Assembly: GCF_021249405.1 (NCBI RefSeq)
Contig: NZ_CP089593.1
Coordinates: 1,922,001 to 1,986,000, forward strand
Length of the DNA: 64,000 bases
Reading direction: 5' to 3'
Origin: Halobacterium zhouii
GTDB taxonomy: Archaea > Halobacteriota > Halobacteria > Halobacteriales > Halobacteriaceae
Shown: positions 8,920 through 17,148 of the stretch, piece after piece
Position numbering within the stretch: position 1 is the stretch's first letter
Layout: every line of letters begins with the position of its first letter
Notes under the pieces: model-generated
Seen by the model: only the letters and a program-made list of their open reading frames with translations
Told to the model about the DNA's origin: nothing
Database searches by the model: none
Program-made: the position numbers and the translations under genes

Positions 8920-8951
8920 CGTTTTCCTTCGCCCGCGGGCAATCCGGGAGC

Positions 8952-10259
8952 ATGAACGCAGGGGACAGGGTGCGCGTGGAGCGCGGCGGCACGGCCCACG
9001 AGGGCGTGTTGCTGCCGTCGACGTCGCCCGAGCATCTCGTCGTGAAACTCGACTCCGGATACAACGTCGGCGTTGAGCACGCGGACGCCGACGTGGACGT
9101 TCTGGAAACCGGCGTCTTCGACGTCGAGGGCGAGGCGGACAGCGAGAGCGCCGGGACCGACGCCGAGGACGAGAGCGACGAGCGAGCGGAGGCGGACGTC
9201 GAGTTCGACGACGACCTGCCGACGATATCGCTCATCTCGACCGGCGGCACTATCGCGTCGACCGTGGACTACCGCACCGGCGCCGTCACCGCGCAGTTCG
9301 ACGCCGAGGACGTGCTGCGGGCGGTTCCGGACCTCGCTGGGCGCGCGAACTACCGCGGCCGGGTCGTCGCGAACATCCTCTCGGAGAACATGGAGCCCTC
9401 CATCTGGCAGGACCTCGCGGAGGCCGTCCACGAGGAAGTCGAGAACGGCGCGGACGGCGTCGTCGTGATGCACGGCACGGACACAATGCAGTTCTCCGCG
9501 AGCGCGCTCGCCTTCATGCTCGACACGCCCGTGCCCATCGTCTTCACGGGGAGCCAGCGCTCCGCGGACCGGCCGTCCTCGGACAACGTGATGAACGCGG
9601 TGTGCGCCGTCGAGGCCGCGAAGGCCGACGCCGCCGAGGTGCTGGTCTGCATGCACGCCACGGAGAGCGACGACCGGTGCGCGCTCCACCGCGGCACTCG
9701 AGTCCGGAAGAACCACACTAGCCGTCGTGACGCCTTCGAGACCGTGGGCGCGCAGCCACTGGGCTACGTGGACTACGACGTCGCCAGCGACGCGAGCGGC
9801 GACGCTGCGGGCGTCGAGTTCACGAAGTCCTACAGGGAACGCGACGCTGTCGACCTCGCGCTCGACGCAGACCTCGAATCCGACGTGGAACTCGTGAAGT
9901 TCACGCCCGGCATGGACCCCGCGTTCCTCGAAGCGTGCGAGGGGAAGGCGGGCGTCGTCCTCGAGGGCACGGGCCTCGGGCACGTCCACACGGACCTCGT
10001 GGACACCATCGAGGGCCTCGTCGAGGACGGCACGGCCGTCGTGATGACGAGCCAGTGCGTCGAGGGACGGGTGTGTGACCGCGTGTACGACACGGGTCGC
10101 GACCTCCTGGACGCGGGCGTCGTGGAGGGCGAGGATCTGCTCCCCGGCACCGCGAAGGTGAAACTGATGTGGGCGCTCGCGAACAGCGAGAGCGTCCCGG
10201 AGACGATGCGAACCCCCGTCGCGGGCGAGATAACCGAGCGCTCCGTTCCATGGGAATGA
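8952..10259 (+). CDS. gatD: Glu-tRNA(Gln) amidotransferase subunit D
   Basis: 435 residues. GatD is the asparaginase-like subunit of the archaeal GatDE complex; it releases ammonia from glutamine, and GatE uses it to turn Glu-tRNA(Gln) into Gln-tRNA(Gln). An N-terminal beta-barrel (about 1-55) is followed by an acidic linker (about 60-88) and the asparaginase core. Catalytic residues sit in STGGTIAS, MHGTDTMQ and the lysine of RVRKNHTSRR. gatE is not in the window. Its start is close behind the 23-bp repeat array, and its TGA overlaps the ATG of the next gene by 4 bp. Confidence 0.97.
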   Translation: MNAGDRVRVERGGTAHEGVLLPSTSPEHLVVKLDSGYNVGVEHADADVDVLETGVFDVEGEADSESAGTDAEDESDERAEADVEFDDDLPTISLISTGGTIASTVDYRTGAVTAQFDAEDVLRAVPDLAGRANYRGRVVANILSENMEPSIWQDLAEAVHEEVENGADGVVVMHGTDTMQFSASALAFMLDTPVPIVFTGSQRSADRPSSDNVMNAVCAVEAAKADAAEVLVCMHATESDDRCALHRGTRVRKNHTSRRDAFETVGAQPLGYVDYDVASDASGDAAGVEFTKSYRERDAVDLALDADLESDVELVKFTPGMDPAFLEACEGKAGVVLEGTGLGHVHTDLVDTIEGLVEDGTAVVMTSQCVEGRVCDRVYDTGRDLLDAGVVEGEDLLPGTAKVKLMWALANSESVPETMRTPVAGEITERSVPWE

Positions 10260-11182
10260 CACAGCAGAACCTCCGCGTGCGACAGGCGACCAGCGAGGAT
10301 TACGACGACGTCGTCGAGTTCACGAGCGACATCTGGACGCACCGCAGCGGCGACTACATCCCGCACGTCTACCACGACTGGATCGCTGGCGACGGCGACG
10401 ACCAGCGCACGTTCGTCGTGGACACGGGCGACGACATCGGCGGCATCCTCCAGGGCGTCATGCTCTCCGAGCACGAGGCGTGGCTCCAGGGGATGCGAAC
10501 GAACCCCGAGTTCCGGGGTGAAGGCATCGCGAACCTGCTGAACGAAGCGGCCTTCGACTGGCTCGCCGGCCAGGGGGCGACGGTCGCACGCAACATGGTG
10601 TTCTCGTGGAACAGCGCCGGCCTCGGGGCGTCCCGCGCCGCCGGCTTCGAACCCGGTGTGGAGTTCCGATGGGCGCACCCCGACCCCGACGGTGACGCGC
10701 TCGCGGCCCTCGACACTGACGCCGCCGTCGCGCACGACGCTGACGCCGCGTGGAGCCACTGGGTGGCCAGCGAGGCCCGGGACGTGCTCGGCGGGCTCGC
10801 ACTCCACCCCGAGGAGTCGTGGGCGCTCTCGGAGTTGACCCGCGGGACGCTCCGCGACCTCCACGACGAGACCACTGTACTCACCGTCCAGAACGGCGGT
10901 ACGCGAGCGATGGCGTTCCGCATCCGCGACTACGACCGCGAGAACGACGACGGGGAGACGGTTCACTGGGCGGAGTACGGCGCGGCGACGTGGGACGACG
11001 TCGAGGCCGCCCGCGCCCTGTTCGCTGCCGTCGCGGAGGACGCCGCCGCGCTCGGGGCGGACAAAACCCGGGTCCTAATTCCGGAGACGCCGCGCCACGT
11101 CAGCGACGCCGCGTACACGCGCGCCGGGACGAGCGACGAACCGAAATTCCTGCTGGAGTGCGACCTCACCGACCGGCGGTAG
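10256..11182 (+). CDS. GNAT-family N-acetyltransferase, two-domain
   Basis: 308 residues. The N-terminal GNAT domain (about 1-150) carries the acetyl-CoA loop region NPEFRGEGIANLLNEAA, followed by a divergent second half (about 150-300). The ATG at 10256 overlaps the gatD stop (ATGA), indicating coupling to gatD; an ATG two codons earlier (10250) is also possible. Substrate unknown. The gatD-GNAT pairing might suggest a translation-related acetyltransferase, but nothing in the sequence proves it. Confidence 0.88.
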   Translation: MTQQNLRVRQATSEDYDDVVEFTSDIWTHRSGDYIPHVYHDWIAGDGDDQRTFVVDTGDDIGGILQGVMLSEHEAWLQGMRTNPEFRGEGIANLLNEAAFDWLAGQGATVARNMVFSWNSAGLGASRAAGFEPGVEFRWAHPDPDGDALAALDTDAAVAHDADAAWSHWVASEARDVLGGLALHPEESWALSELTRGTLRDLHDETTVLTVQNGGTRAMAFRIRDYDRENDDGETVHWAEYGAATWDDVEAARALFAAVAEDAAALGADKTRVLIPETPRHVSDAAYTRAGTSDEPKFLLECDLTDRR

Positions 11183-11270
11183 TCGCGCACCGTCACCGAG
11201 GACGCGGTCCCGCACCGCTTCCACGGGGCAAGCATATGTGTCGTGGTCACATGGTGTAACAGGCATCGCC

Positions 11271-11540
11271 ATGAAACCGTGCCACAACTGTCAGGCGGTC
11301 ATCGACGAGTACACCCTGGACAAACAACTCGAACCCCTGCGCGAACTCACGGTCGACGACTTCCACGTCTGTGCTGACTGCGCGACCATCGTCGCTGACG
11401 CGTGCGTGAAGTGTGGCGGCGCGGTGTACGTCCCCCGGACCGTCGCCGACACACCCGACTACTGTCCGGCGTGTCGGTCCGACCTCATCGACCGCACGGG
11501 CCACGACCCCGGCTGGCACCGCGACGCCGTGTCCGCCTGA
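11271..11540 (+). CDS. Small zinc-ribbon protein
   Basis: 89 residues with four CxxC knuckles: CHNC, CADC, CVKC and CPAC. They can form two zinc sites of the rubredoxin-knuckle type. The ATG at 11271 starts directly before the first knuckle; an upstream ATG at 11238 would only add a basic tail. Such two-zinc-finger mini-proteins are frequent in haloarchaea and usually uncharacterised. Possible nucleic-acid or protein binding; function unknown. Confidence 0.85.
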   Translation: MKPCHNCQAVIDEYTLDKQLEPLRELTVDDFHVCADCATIVADACVKCGGAVYVPRTVADTPDYCPACRSDLIDRTGHDPGWHRDAVSA

Positions 11541-11693
11541 ACGGGGCCCGTCTGCGGCCGATTTTTTGCGCCGAGAGCATCTGACTTTTCGTGGAGTGAC
11601 AGTTCAGTGCCAGCCACAGCACCGACGCCGGGACGGTGGATTGCCGTCGACCCGACACCCCAATTTAGGACCCCGGGCGACGACACTCCCCGC

Positions 11694-12077
11694 ATGGACG
11701 TAGAGGCGTTCTTCGAGGGGATGCCGTTCGCGGAGTTGCTCGGCGTCGAAGTCACCGAGGCCGCGGACGGCCACGCCGAGGGCGAGGTAGCGGTCACGCA
11801 GGAACTCTCCTGGCACGCCGAGGAGGTGAAGGCACACGGCGGCGTGACGTTCACGCTCGCGGACACCGTCGGCGGTGCCGCGCTGGTGTCGCTGGTCGAC
11901 CAGCCCGTCCCCACCGTCGACATGCGCATCGACTACCTCGCGGCGGCCTCGGGCGACCTCACCGCGTCGGCCGACGTGGTGCGCTGCGGGTCGGACGTCG
12001 GCGTGGTGGACGTGACGGTGTTCGACGAGGACGGCGAGGAGGTCGCCGACGCGCGCGGCGTGTACAAGACGGGTTGA
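11694..12077 (+). CDS. PaaI-type hotdog-fold thioesterase
   Basis: 127 residues, single hotdog domain with AHGGVTFTLADTVGGAAL (the PaaI/YbgC helix with the HGG motif) and a C-terminal ARGVYKTG strand. Hydrolyses an acyl-CoA; substrate unknown. The start at 11694 (MDVEAFFEGMPF) is supported by the TATA-like CAATTTAGG at 11661-11669, 27 nt upstream. A second PaaI-like gene lies at 14504. Confidence 0.9.
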   Translation: MDVEAFFEGMPFAELLGVEVTEAADGHAEGEVAVTQELSWHAEEVKAHGGVTFTLADTVGGAALVSLVDQPVPTVDMRIDYLAAASGDLTASADVVRCGSDVGVVDVTVFDEDGEEVADARGVYKTG

Positions 12078-12099
12078 ACGGAGGCTACGTCGCGCTTCG

Positions 12100-13101
12100 C
12101 TACACGTGCGGCGCGACGTCGTCCCCCAACCGTTCGACGCACTCGACCATCGCGTCCGTGTCGAGCCCGGGGTAGTACGTTCGCAGGACGACGTGGACGT
12201 CGTCGCCGAGCGCGTCCCCGTACGTCCCGAGTTCCTCCCGGACCTGCTCGGGGGTGCCGAAGACTGCCTGTTCTTTCAACTCCTGCTTGCGCTCGGCGTC
12301 GAGTTCGTCGACGGACTCGCCGGAGAATATCTCCGCGTAGCGCCGCTGGAGGTAGAAGTACCCGGGCTTCATCGTCTCCCAGGCTTCCTCCTCGGAGTCG
12401 GCGACGAAGCCGTGCCGGAGGACGTACGTGGTGAACTCGCCGTCGAGGCCTTCCTTCTCGCGCACCATCTGGACGTCCTCGTGGCGCTTGCGGACGCCCT
12501 CGACGGAGAGTTTCGAGGGCGCGACCCACGCGTCCGCGGTGCGCGCGGCGCGGCGGACCGCCGGCTTCGCGGCGCCGCCGAGCATGATGGGGACGTCGCC
12601 GTCGGGTTTCGGCGTGACCGAAACGTCCGGGTCGACGTCGTGGAAGTCGGCGTCGTAGTCGAGCGGGCCGTCACTCCACGCCGCGCGCAGGAGTGAAGTC
12701 GCGTCCTCGAGGCGCTCGACGCGCTCCTCGCGCGGGACGCCGAACTGCTCGAACTCGCGGGGGTTCGACCCGATGGCGAGGCCGAGCGTGAGCCGACCGT
12801 CCGAAATGAGGTCGATCGTCGCGGCGTCCTCCGCGAGTCGAACGGGGTCGTACAGCGGCGCGAGCGCGATACAGGACCCGATCTCGATATCGTCGGTCTC
12901 GGCCGCGATGGCGCCGAGCGCGGGCGTCACACCCGAGAGGTAGTCGTCCTCGGCGAAGTGGTGTTCGGACACCCACGCGGAGTCGAGGCCGGCGTCGTCG
13001 ATGGCGCGCGCGAGCGTCAGCATCTCCTCGTAGCGTTCGCTGCCCGAGCGGTCGTCGTCGGGGCGTTGCTGGCACGTGAACAGGCCGGTTCCGAGTTTCA
13101 T
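12100..13101 (-). CDS. LLM-class (F420-dependent type) oxidoreductase
   Basis: 333-residue TIM-barrel protein of the luciferase-like monooxygenase class; in archaea most use coenzyme F420. Family marks are an N-terminal MKLGTGLFT strand, EHHFAEDDYLSG, GRLTLGLAIGSNPREFEQFG and PIMLGGAAKPAVRRAAR. Length is normal. It is 15 bp downstream of the M24 gene on the same strand, so the two probably form an operon. Substrate cannot be told from sequence. Confidence 0.92.
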   Translation of the reverse strand: MKLGTGLFTCQQRPDDDRSGSERYEEMLTLARAIDDAGLDSAWVSEHHFAEDDYLSGVTPALGAIAAETDDIEIGSCIALAPLYDPVRLAEDAATIDLISDGRLTLGLAIGSNPREFEQFGVPREERVERLEDATSLLRAAWSDGPLDYDADFHDVDPDVSVTPKPDGDVPIMLGGAAKPAVRRAARTADAWVAPSKLSVEGVRKRHEDVQMVREKEGLDGEFTTYVLRHGFVADSEEEAWETMKPGYFYLQRRYAEIFSGESVDELDAERKQELKEQAVFGTPEQVREELGTYGDALGDDVHVVLRTYYPGLDTDAMVECVERLGDDVAPHV

Positions 13102-13116
13102 TCGTTGTCCTCCATT

Positions 13117-14385
13117 TCAGTAGTCGATGGTGGTGATCTCCGCGACTGGCCACTGGCTCAGGACCTCCGGGCCGTCCTCGCGCACGGCGACCATCTCCTC
13201 GACGCGGACGCCCTGTCGGTCGGCGGGCTCCTGTGTCTCGACGGCCATCGTCATCCCCGGCTCTATCTCGATTGGGTGGTCCTCCGAGACGCCGCGCCAG
13301 ACCAGGGGGACCTCGTAGAGTTGGAGCCCCAACCCGTGGGCCCAGTGGTTGGTGGTCATCTGCCAGTACTCGTCGGCGCCGTAGTAGTCGGCGTGCTCGC
13401 CGTCCATGTCCGGGAATCCGCGCGCGACCTCGTCAGTCGTCGCGCCGGGTTCGAGGCGCTCGATGACGTCGTAGAGGTTGTCGCGAGCGGTCTCGTAGGC
13501 GTCCCGCTGTACTTCGGTGGGTTCGCCGAGGGAGAACGTGCGGTAGTAACACGAGCGGTAGCCGAGGAACGCGACGTTGTAGAAGTCCGCGTACACCAGG
13601 TCGCCGGGCCGGAGCACGCGGTCGGTGGTGTTCGCCTGGTGTTTCGGCCACGTGTTCGGCCCCGAGGTGAGGTAGCCGCCGTGGACCGTCGCGCCGTGGC
13701 GCCACAGCTCTCGCACTGCCTCGCCCCACACCTCGGACTCGCGCATCCCGGGTTTCGCGACCTCCTTGATCTTCTGGAAGCCCGCCTCGCAGATGGCCGC
13801 CACCGTCCGAAGGCACTCGATTTCGTCTCGCGTCTTCGTCTTTCGCGCGTCCTCGAGCAAATCGATAGCGGCGTCGTGGCGAACGTCCGCGCCGCGCTCG
13901 TCGAGTGCCGACTGGAGGCCCGCGTTCCCGATATCGACGCCCATCGGCTGGTCGAGCAGGTCGTACTCCTCGAGAGCGTCGACCACCGTGTCGGCCATCG
14001 TGCCGAGGAGGAACTCGCGGGCGGAGTTCCGGCCCGACGCCCGCGGGACATTTCCGAGGCCGGGGCACGCGTACCGCACGTCGTCCAGCCACGGGGAGTT
14101 GTACCGCTGGTTGCTCGCGTGGTCGGCGGTGTCCCAGTGGACGATGGTGCCGTCCTCCAGAAGGAGCGTGTAGTGGTCGGCGCCGCTCCCGCCCGTCATC
14201 GCGAGTCCCGTCACGTAGCGGACGTTCGGGTCGTTCAGAAGGAGGACGCTGCCGAGGCCGGCGTCGTCCATCCGGTCGAGCACGCGCTGCTTGCGGTCCT
14301 CGCGGAGGCGCCGGACGTCGATGCGCTCCTCCCAGTCGACCGCCATCGTCCCGCGGGTTCCGTCCATGAACTCCCGCTCGTGCAT
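13117..14385 (-). CDS. M24 (Xaa-Pro peptidase/creatinase-fold) protein with altered metal site
   Basis: 422 residues: N-terminal creatinase-like domain (about 25-170) and C-terminal pita-bread fold (about 185-410). Of the five usual metal ligands, Asp267 (YADFYN), His350 (NHWAHGLG), Glu383 (MAVETQ) and a Glu at 396-397 (VRVEEMV) are recognisable. The second aspartate of the GYxSDxxRT motif is cysteine here (GYRSCYYRT, Cys279). It may therefore be a mononuclear or non-metal hydrolase like creatinase or ectoine hydrolase rather than a proline peptidase. Start 14385 chosen; the frame continues 88 codons upstream but those codons are antisense to the next gene's start region. Confidence 0.85.
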   Translation of the reverse strand: MHEREFMDGTRGTMAVDWEERIDVRRLREDRKQRVLDRMDDAGLGSVLLLNDPNVRYVTGLAMTGGSGADHYTLLLEDGTIVHWDTADHASNQRYNSPWLDDVRYACPGLGNVPRASGRNSAREFLLGTMADTVVDALEEYDLLDQPMGVDIGNAGLQSALDERGADVRHDAAIDLLEDARKTKTRDEIECLRTVAAICEAGFQKIKEVAKPGMRESEVWGEAVRELWRHGATVHGGYLTSGPNTWPKHQANTTDRVLRPGDLVYADFYNVAFLGYRSCYYRTFSLGEPTEVQRDAYETARDNLYDVIERLEPGATTDEVARGFPDMDGEHADYYGADEYWQMTTNHWAHGLGLQLYEVPLVWRGVSEDHPIEIEPGMTMAVETQEPADRQGVRVEEMVAVREDGPEVLSQWPVAEITTIDY

Positions 14386-14472
14386 GGGTCCACGTACCGC
14401 GACCCGCGTTATCAAACTGTGCAAGAACTGCCGCGACTGAACGGCCGGCGCGCTGACGGGCGTTCGGGGCCG

Positions 14473-14480
14473 GACTTTTG
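14473..14480 (+). promoter_or_regulatory. TATA-like box of the 14504 thioesterase gene
   Basis: GACTTTTG is centred 27 nt before the ATG at 14504, predicting a leaderless transcript. Confidence 0.45.
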
Positions 14481-14503
14481 TCGAACCCGGGCGTCGGGCC
14501 GGT

Positions 14504-14926
14504 ATGACCGACACTCCCGCCGACGGGCCGGACGGCGACGTTGCCGCCGACGTTCGCGAGCGGATCGAATCCGACCCGTTCTGTGCGTCCATCGGCGTCG
14601 AACTCGTCGAACTCGGCGAGGGAACCGCCCGCACCCGCCTCCGCGTCACCGACGACCACCTGAACTTCCACGGGACGCTCCACGGCGGCGCGTGCTACTC
14701 GCTCGCGGACGCGGCGTTCGCCGCGGCGTCGAACTCGCGGGGCGAGACGGCGGTCGCGCTCGAGACGAACGTCTCGTATCTCGACGCCGTCGAACCGGGT
14801 GAGACCCTCGAAGCCACCGCCGAGGAGACCCACCGCTCGTCGCGCACGGCGGAGTACGACGTCGTGGTCAGCACCAGCGACGGTGACCGCATCGCGACGT
14901 TCCGCGGGCGCGTCTATCTGCCATGA
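14504..14926 (+). CDS. paaI: PaaI-type hotdog thioesterase
   Basis: 140 residues. The motif LNFHGTLHGGACYSLADAA is the PaaI signature, with SNSRGETAVALETNVSYLDAV forming the next strands. PaaI hydrolyses hydroxyphenylacetyl-CoA-type thioesters. A paaK-like ligase lies 2.2 kb downstream, separated by a lower-GC islet, so an original association with aryl-CoA metabolism is possible but not proved. Confidence 0.88.
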   Translation: MTDTPADGPDGDVAADVRERIESDPFCASIGVELVELGEGTARTRLRVTDDHLNFHGTLHGGACYSLADAAFAAASNSRGETAVALETNVSYLDAVEPGETLEATAEETHRSSRTAEYDVVVSTSDGDRIATFRGRVYLP

Positions 14927-14986
14927 GACGCCGACCACGAGCATCGGCCGACCGGCCAGCCGGCGGTTCTAGTAAACCAAATAGCC

Positions 14987-15034
14987 GGCAGGTCCAGTAA
15001 CAGTAGTTGCCAATACGGTTTCTTTACTCAGAGT
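14987..15034 (+). repeat. Left imperfect inverted repeat of the 15-17 kb islet
   Basis: This 48-bp stretch pairs imperfectly with the reverse complement of 16950-16998. The best part is GGTTTCTTT with AGT.GTTGC before it (about 19 of 24 identical). It borders the lower-GC segment carrying the PLP enzyme and the ABM gene. The gap 14927-15138 is otherwise noncoding and AT-richer than its surroundings. Confidence 0.45.
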
Positions 15035-15138
15035 TGAGAATGAAAGCCCCGTTTAGTACAGATGGTGTATTCAGCATACTGCCGTTCATTTCTCTGCTAT
15101 TCTGACTTGTGAGCAGGTAACGGTGAGTAGAACTGAGC

Positions 15139-16323
15139 TTACGGAAGCGCCGTCCGAAGGTCTTCACAGAGGTCCTCGGCGTCTTCGAGGCCGATAGATA
15201 CCCGTACCAACGTCTCAGGAATCTCTGCTGAATCCTCACTACGACTGAACTCGTCGGGGAGCATTAGTGACGGTACTTCGATGAGGCTTTCAGCGCCACC
15301 AAGACTGGCCCCCGGCGTGAATACTTCAAGCCCCTCAACGAACGCCTCGAGTTCGATGCGTGTTCCATCGAACTCGAAGGACAGCATCCCACTATACCCC
15401 GACATTTGCTCATTTGCAAGCTCGTGTTGTGGGTGACTCTCAACACCCGGATAGTAAACACGGGAGACTCGGTCGTGGCTTTCGAGGAATCGGGCGACTT
15501 CCAGCGCGTTCTTCTCGTGATGTTCCATCCGCGCAGGCAGTGTCTTGATGCCTCGCGCCACGAGGTAACAGTCGAACGGGGAGAGCATATTCCCGAGTCC
15601 AACGCGCTGTCCGAACGCTAATTGCTCGAAAACCTCCTCGACGTCGGTGATGACTGCACCGCCAATCGAGTCGGAATGTCCGTTGAGATACTTGGTAGTG
15701 CTGTGAACGACGATGTCGGCGTCCAGTTCAAGCGGGGCTTGGTAGTACGGACTCGCAAAGGTACTGTCCACGCCGAATAAGGCATCATAGTCATCGGAAA
15801 TGTCGGCTATCGCTTGAATGTCGCACAACCTCATCAAGGGGTTCGATGGTGTTTCAACCCAGATCAAGTCAGTATCCGCATTGACTGCATCAGCAACGTT
15901 GTCTGGGTCACGGGCGTCAACAAAGTCGATGTCCACGCCGAGATGCCCGGCCATGTGTTCCGTGAGTAGTTTTTCAGTTCCGCTATAGATGGAGTCCGAG
16001 GAGACGACGTGGCCTCCCGGTGGGACCAGCGACAGCATCGTCGTCGATGTGGCGGCCATTCCGGAAGCGAACGCCAACCCGTACTCTCCACCTTCGAGAC
16101 GAGCTAACTGTGCTTCGAGGGCCGCCCGAGTCGGATTGCTCTCGCGAGAATAGTCGTGTTCGTTGGCGTTTTCTCCACTTGCCCACTCGAATGTAGTCGA
16201 TAGGTGGATTGGCGGGACGACATCGTTCGTTCCACCTCTGTGAGGATGCGTCTCAGATTCCGCTGACCCGACGGCGAGGGTAGCAAATCGATTTCTGTCG
16301 GAGTAATCGTTTTGTCGTGACAT
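15139..16323 (-). CDS. Cys/Met-metabolism PLP-dependent enzyme (cystathionine gamma-synthase/lyase family)
   Basis: 394 residues, normal family length. It catalyses gamma- or beta-elimination/replacement on sulfur amino acids. Seen: N-terminal PPIHLSTTFEWASG, phosphate-binding ASGMAATSTTM, WVETPSNPLMR, the PLP-lysine motif VVHSTTKYLNGHSD, and a C-terminal substrate-binding part ending RVSIGLEDAEDLCEDL. Whether it is a cystathionine synthase, lyase or methionine gamma-lyase cannot be decided. Third-position GC is clearly lower than in neighbours, and the gene sits between imperfect inverted repeats, which suggests later acquisition. TATA-like CTTTAACC (minus, about 16354-16361) and an AATATATT stretch lie upstream. 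Confidence 0.93.
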   Translation of the reverse strand: MSRQNDYSDRNRFATLAVGSAESETHPHRGGTNDVVPPIHLSTTFEWASGENANEHDYSRESNPTRAALEAQLARLEGGEYGLAFASGMAATSTTMLSLVPPGGHVVSSDSIYSGTEKLLTEHMAGHLGVDIDFVDARDPDNVADAVNADTDLIWVETPSNPLMRLCDIQAIADISDDYDALFGVDSTFASPYYQAPLELDADIVVHSTTKYLNGHSDSIGGAVITDVEEVFEQLAFGQRVGLGNMLSPFDCYLVARGIKTLPARMEHHEKNALEVARFLESHDRVSRVYYPGVESHPQHELANEQMSGYSGMLSFEFDGTRIELEAFVEGLEVFTPGASLGGAESLIEVPSLMLPDEFSRSEDSAEIPETLVRVSIGLEDAEDLCEDLRTALP

Positions 16324-16528
16324 CTGTCATTCACCACCAAACCCTCTCAACCCGGTTAAAGAGGAGCCCAGAAATATATTCTCAGTCACAATGGATAGTT
16401 GTGAAGTTTCCGGCGAAGGTGGCCAGAAACCCAAAACCGCCTCGTGTAGTCCAACGAGTCGTTGACCGCTACCCGCTGTCTACTCCGACAGGAAGCGTCT
16501 TGTTCGCGTAGGTGGGTGAATAATCCAG

Positions 16529-16849
16529 ATGTATTTGGTAACGTTCCGTCTCGACCCGGGTGAGTACGATGCGGAGTTTCACGATTTGAACGATGCGATA
16601 CAGGCGGCTGCCGAGAACACGAAGGGGTATCTGGGCAAGCAGACGTGGCAGGCACCGGATAGTGAGGAAGTTCTCGTCCTCTACTACTGGGAGTCGTTAG
16701 ACGCAATCGAGTCGTTTAGGTCGGGTGCGGACCACAAACGTGCGAAACAGCGGTGGGCAGAGTGGTATGACGCCTACGAAGTGACCATTACGGAGGTCAT
16801 CGACACATACGGGAGTGGGTTCGGCGAAGACGCGAGTCCAATTCGGTAG
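16529..16849 (+). CDS. Antibiotic-biosynthesis-monooxygenase (ABM) domain protein
   Basis: 106 residues, one ferredoxin-like ABM domain: MYLVTFRLDPG, then WQAPDSEEVLVLYYWESLDAIESFR and HKRAKQRWAEWYDAYEV. The family includes heme-degrading and small quinone-oxidising monooxygenases as well as proteins without known activity; no catalytic assignment is possible. It shares the lower GC of the adjacent PLP enzyme gene, from which it is divergently transcribed. Confidence 0.8.
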   Translation: MYLVTFRLDPGEYDAEFHDLNDAIQAAAENTKGYLGKQTWQAPDSEEVLVLYYWESLDAIESFRSGADHKRAKQRWAEWYDAYEVTITEVIDTYGSGFGEDASPIR

Positions 16850-16949
16850 GAGTACCCTCTTGTCTCGAGTAGTGAAGCAACCTCACTCGCTTCGCTCGCG
16901 GATTCTACATTCGCTGTTCTACTTACCGATTCAGTCGCTCCAGTTCCTA

Positions 16950-16998
16950 TTCTGAACAAAGAAACCGCGCTAGCAACGACTGGTGAACCGACCAGCCG
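16950..16998 (-). repeat. Right imperfect inverted repeat of the 15-17 kb islet
   Basis: Reverse complement matches 14987-15034, including AAAGAAACCG. Together the two repeats enclose about 2 kb. No transposase is found between them. Confidence 0.45.
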
Positions 16999-17040
16999 AC
17001 AGTTTCGGCCCACTGACCAGCCGGTAACCTGGCGGTCGCC

Positions 17041-17100
17041 GGAAGAGCTTCGCTCTTCCGAGACGCCGAAAATCGCGCAGCGATTTTCGGAAGACTTCCG
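17041..17100. repeat. Three consecutive hairpins
   Basis: GGAAGAG-CTT-CTCTTCC style arms at 17041-17059, an 11-bp stem CCGAAAATCGC/GCGATTTTCGG at 17066-17090 with a 3-nt loop, and CGGAAG-A-CTTCCG at 17088-17100. They lie in the 299-bp convergent gap between the ABM gene and paaK and follow the paaK 3' end; a bidirectional terminator is likely. The rest of the gap holds nothing recognisable. Confidence 0.7.
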
Positions 17101-17148
17101 AGGGCTTCGGGGCGTTGTCGAAGTACGAACGAAACGAAACTGCCCGTA

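Noticed and set aside
15024..15239. 71-codon minus-strand ORF
   Set aside because: Overlaps the 3' end of the PLP enzyme in another frame and reads into noncoding AT-rich DNA; no ribosome site or homology cue.
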